Part shown: one piece after another, positions 63,501-64,000 of the stretch
How positions within the stretch are numbered: the stretch's first letter is position 1
Layout of the letters: each line of letters opens with the position of its first letter
Made by a program: the position numbers and the translations under genes
IMG/VR virus record: IMGVR_UViG_3300042307_001412
Span: 27,134-91,133 of that record
DNA: 64,000 bases
Strand: one strand, 5' to 3'
DNA from: a virus
The notes under the pieces: generated by a model
Database searches by the model: none
The model's input: only the letters and a program-made list of their open reading frames with translations
Told to the model about the DNA's origin: nothing

Positions 63501-64000
63501 CTCTTGTAATTTTCGTACTCTGCGTCTCGGCGTGCTTCCTCTTCTTTGAGCATTTCGGCAATTTTTTCAATGTCGGTTTCTGCTTTAAACTTGCGTTGCC
63601 ATTCTATGCGGCTGTTTTCATAAGAGTCAGCCCATCGTGCTGCATCTTCTGGGGACTTAAAACCCTCCGAGCCAACTCCGGCAATGTCCCAGTCGATTTC
63701 GTCGTCTTCACCGACACCGTCCATGACCATCAATTCAGCAAACCACTCACCGGATTCATCCTGGCTTACATTCCACTGACTCGGGCGCGAGCGTCCACCT
63801 AGGAAGGCGCTTGCCTCAAACCAACTTCTGTCGCCATCGCGATAGCCTCTGCGCATATCGAATTCAGTGAGAACCTCATCACCAAATGCGCCCATTTCAT
63901 CAGCAAGAGTTCTTACTGTCCCCTCAGGATTTAGCACATACTTGCTACGTCTTCCAGACGAGAGAGCAGCAGGTGCTCCGTCATACGTAGCATCCCTGTT
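60569..64000 (-). CDS. Giant virion polyprotein, 5' end outside the window
   Basis: At least 1,143 residues; the frame stays open past the right edge (...ALSSGRRSKYVLNPEG...), so the start lies beyond it. Eight [LFM]SSG motifs, most SSGR, separate its segments. A WYL-like domain lies at about 63030-63220 (EVISFTYNGKPRMVYPTGMM, SGQYRSFSLHKIEGL), long coiled coils in the middle, and an HTH-like helix pair (LSKEQIADYLGISEIEAEKM) near 61600-61660. Probably processed during head maturation. It is the first visible gene of the structural operon. Confidence 0.75.
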   Translation of the reverse strand, partial: NRDATYDGAPAALSSGRRSKYVLNPEGTVRTLADEMGAFGDEVLTEFDMRRGYRDGDRSWFEASAFLGGRSRPSQWNVSQDESGEWFAELMVMDGVGEDDEIDWDIAGVGSEGFKSPEDAARWADSYENSRIEWQRKFKAETDIEKIAEMLKEEEARRDAEYENYKRASRERADRQEYVRMMAQIDESRLDWSAEDWADEASDIQAELMKENSRLSSGVRSRYDETPAEEIGLVTDALKRTDEAGSNSRHIAANLPAVPVEKYDFDSIRRNGEVISFTYNGKPRMVYPTGMMTKKGGGIYFIGLDEESGQYRSFSLHKIEGLIDGAVAPINPTQPGVPQGTSFSSGRRTRSLVSSRIPGGGRLSSGRSPEDIKSEFEKSGQFNNPVTQDALDGKIGFLPNGGRGRIALEDHKKAIDAIDDLVATRDEYIRAALDGKKITKQSTPSIDDLTGQISDDDMEFIDRLDSAIYDIESQLEDHVENLALLNQQTDDLREKIGLLENSYRNSWRDGGKVDFESAMQKHIDDADGDAADAVDSMRFDAQEIQGVLEDIEAIDDSFIRSSLQSQINEIEDLVDSINNTTKPEDFAAKLSDMYYGAINRLERELSDLFGIGESFEESGVSLNRESKGGLPEDIFSPSNLSNFDMVEGDVADFLEPGDAPGLSSGRNRRTQGSKRRPMSDADRQAFADGVRQRAATIPGKKRPGPSKDEFGTEKFSSGRLRMPGELQRNKVGRELAADVKIKFGKTSENNDRSPDGKWMLDARKLQQILKDENGKPLSKEQIADYLGISEIEAEKMFKEGAGISEADAYALIDRAFSDSSNPFQTSDIIDGIWGFGAKPYWYDKDGNQLTREQYDDFLDEGIYMAGLMSPADMVETEQTVAQEISKGGFSVSALSDSLGVESDAELSEALTFEVDGVTFTPTPIQLKKWKQEGVPTGIVEQLVNQGIIPSAGEVFGEDGTKFDNSIPQFSLWRNVVDAVERSGKKVKWDDIDEVLGAAKIISRLKTFEQGKQPKFSPRVGKALRYSDEEVQEIVDRLNKKYDLSETVDSVKGGGSMSSGRRAARRITNSGQEAVTKLSSGRENNGAPENITPRMQKEIMGWAENAKWSGFAQSLVSQFKAKGFLSPTQWTKLLQLHDNSQRRR
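63030..63220 (-). other. WYL-like domain inside the giant protein
   Basis: The order I-R-R-N-G, V-I-S-F-T-Y-N-G-K-P-R, Y-P-T-G, G-I-Y-F-I-G, Y-R-S-F-S-L-H-K-I fits the WYL domain of bacterial regulators, unusual for a virion protein. Confidence 0.55.

Overview
The window is a stretch of a large tailed-phage (Caudoviricetes) genome that infects an actinobacterium. The phage evidence is an HK97-fold major capsid protein, giant virion proteins, a terminase-small-like protein, SSB, a primase-helicase, a cobalamin-dependent ribonucleotide reductase, HNH endonucleases and a tRNA cluster. The host evidence is two WhiB-like Fe-S regulators, actinobacterial-style SOS-box and parS-like palindromes, leaderless transcripts and Thr-rich secreted proteins. 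Runs of Thr in exported proteins recall Acidimicrobiia, but that host guess is inference only. No integrase, large terminase, portal, tail or lysis cassette is visible, so the genome continues beyond both edges.

Region 1 (1-10.9 kb, minus strand): dozens of tiny accessory genes in one- to five-gene transcription units. Most units repeat one layout: gene, rho-independent terminator, an inverted AGCCCCG/CGGGGCT pair, sometimes an SOS-box-like palindrome, then a promoter with a nearly invariant TTGTAAATCTGATATC block and a TANNNT -10 element 18 bp downstream of the -35 hexamer. I place 23 such promoters, all between 0.1 and 20.0 kb. Two parS-like 16-mers and three tandem 11-bp iteron-like repeats lie at 5.7-6.4 kb. 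Region 2 (10.9-15 kb, plus strand) is a rightward early operon: two zinc-knuckle microproteins, a conserved phage protein, WhiB and a SNF2/HARP-type helicase. Region 3 (15-20.1 kb, minus) holds a DUF932 protein, LysM and Thr-rich exported proteins, and canonical sigma70 promoters preceded by paired TACGGGT repeats.

Region 4 (20.1-26.5 kb, minus) begins with a MerR-like regulator and then a likely modification cluster: a TauD-like 2-oxoglutarate oxygenase, two tandem SGNH-hydrolase paralogues and a NodU/CmcH-type carbamoyltransferase. Two further 2-oxoglutarate oxygenases lie at 39.7 kb (AsnO/VioC-like) and 44.4 kb (Asp/Asn-hydroxylase-like), and a 3Fe-4S ferredoxin at 41.7 kb. I infer a hydroxylation plus O-carbamoylation pathway with an unknown target. 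Region 5 (26.5-36 kb, mostly minus) holds tRNA genes, a PD-(D/E)XK nuclease, a secreted lytic transglycosylase, SSB, the terminase-small-like protein, the primase-helicase, the second WhiB and an H1-like basic protein. Region 6 (36-41 kb, plus) holds nrdJ, two HNH endonucleases and five tRNAs.

Region 7 (41-64 kb, minus) is the virion module, read right to left: a giant protein cut by the window edge, an acidic scaffold-like protein, a 2,632-residue protein with a zinc-protease motif, five intermediate proteins, the major capsid protein and an Arg/Asp-repeat protein. The two giant proteins carry twelve [LFM]SSG motifs, mostly at domain junctions, suggesting polyprotein processing. At least twelve genes here are shorter than 60 codons or use unusual starts; their coordinates were worked out by hand.
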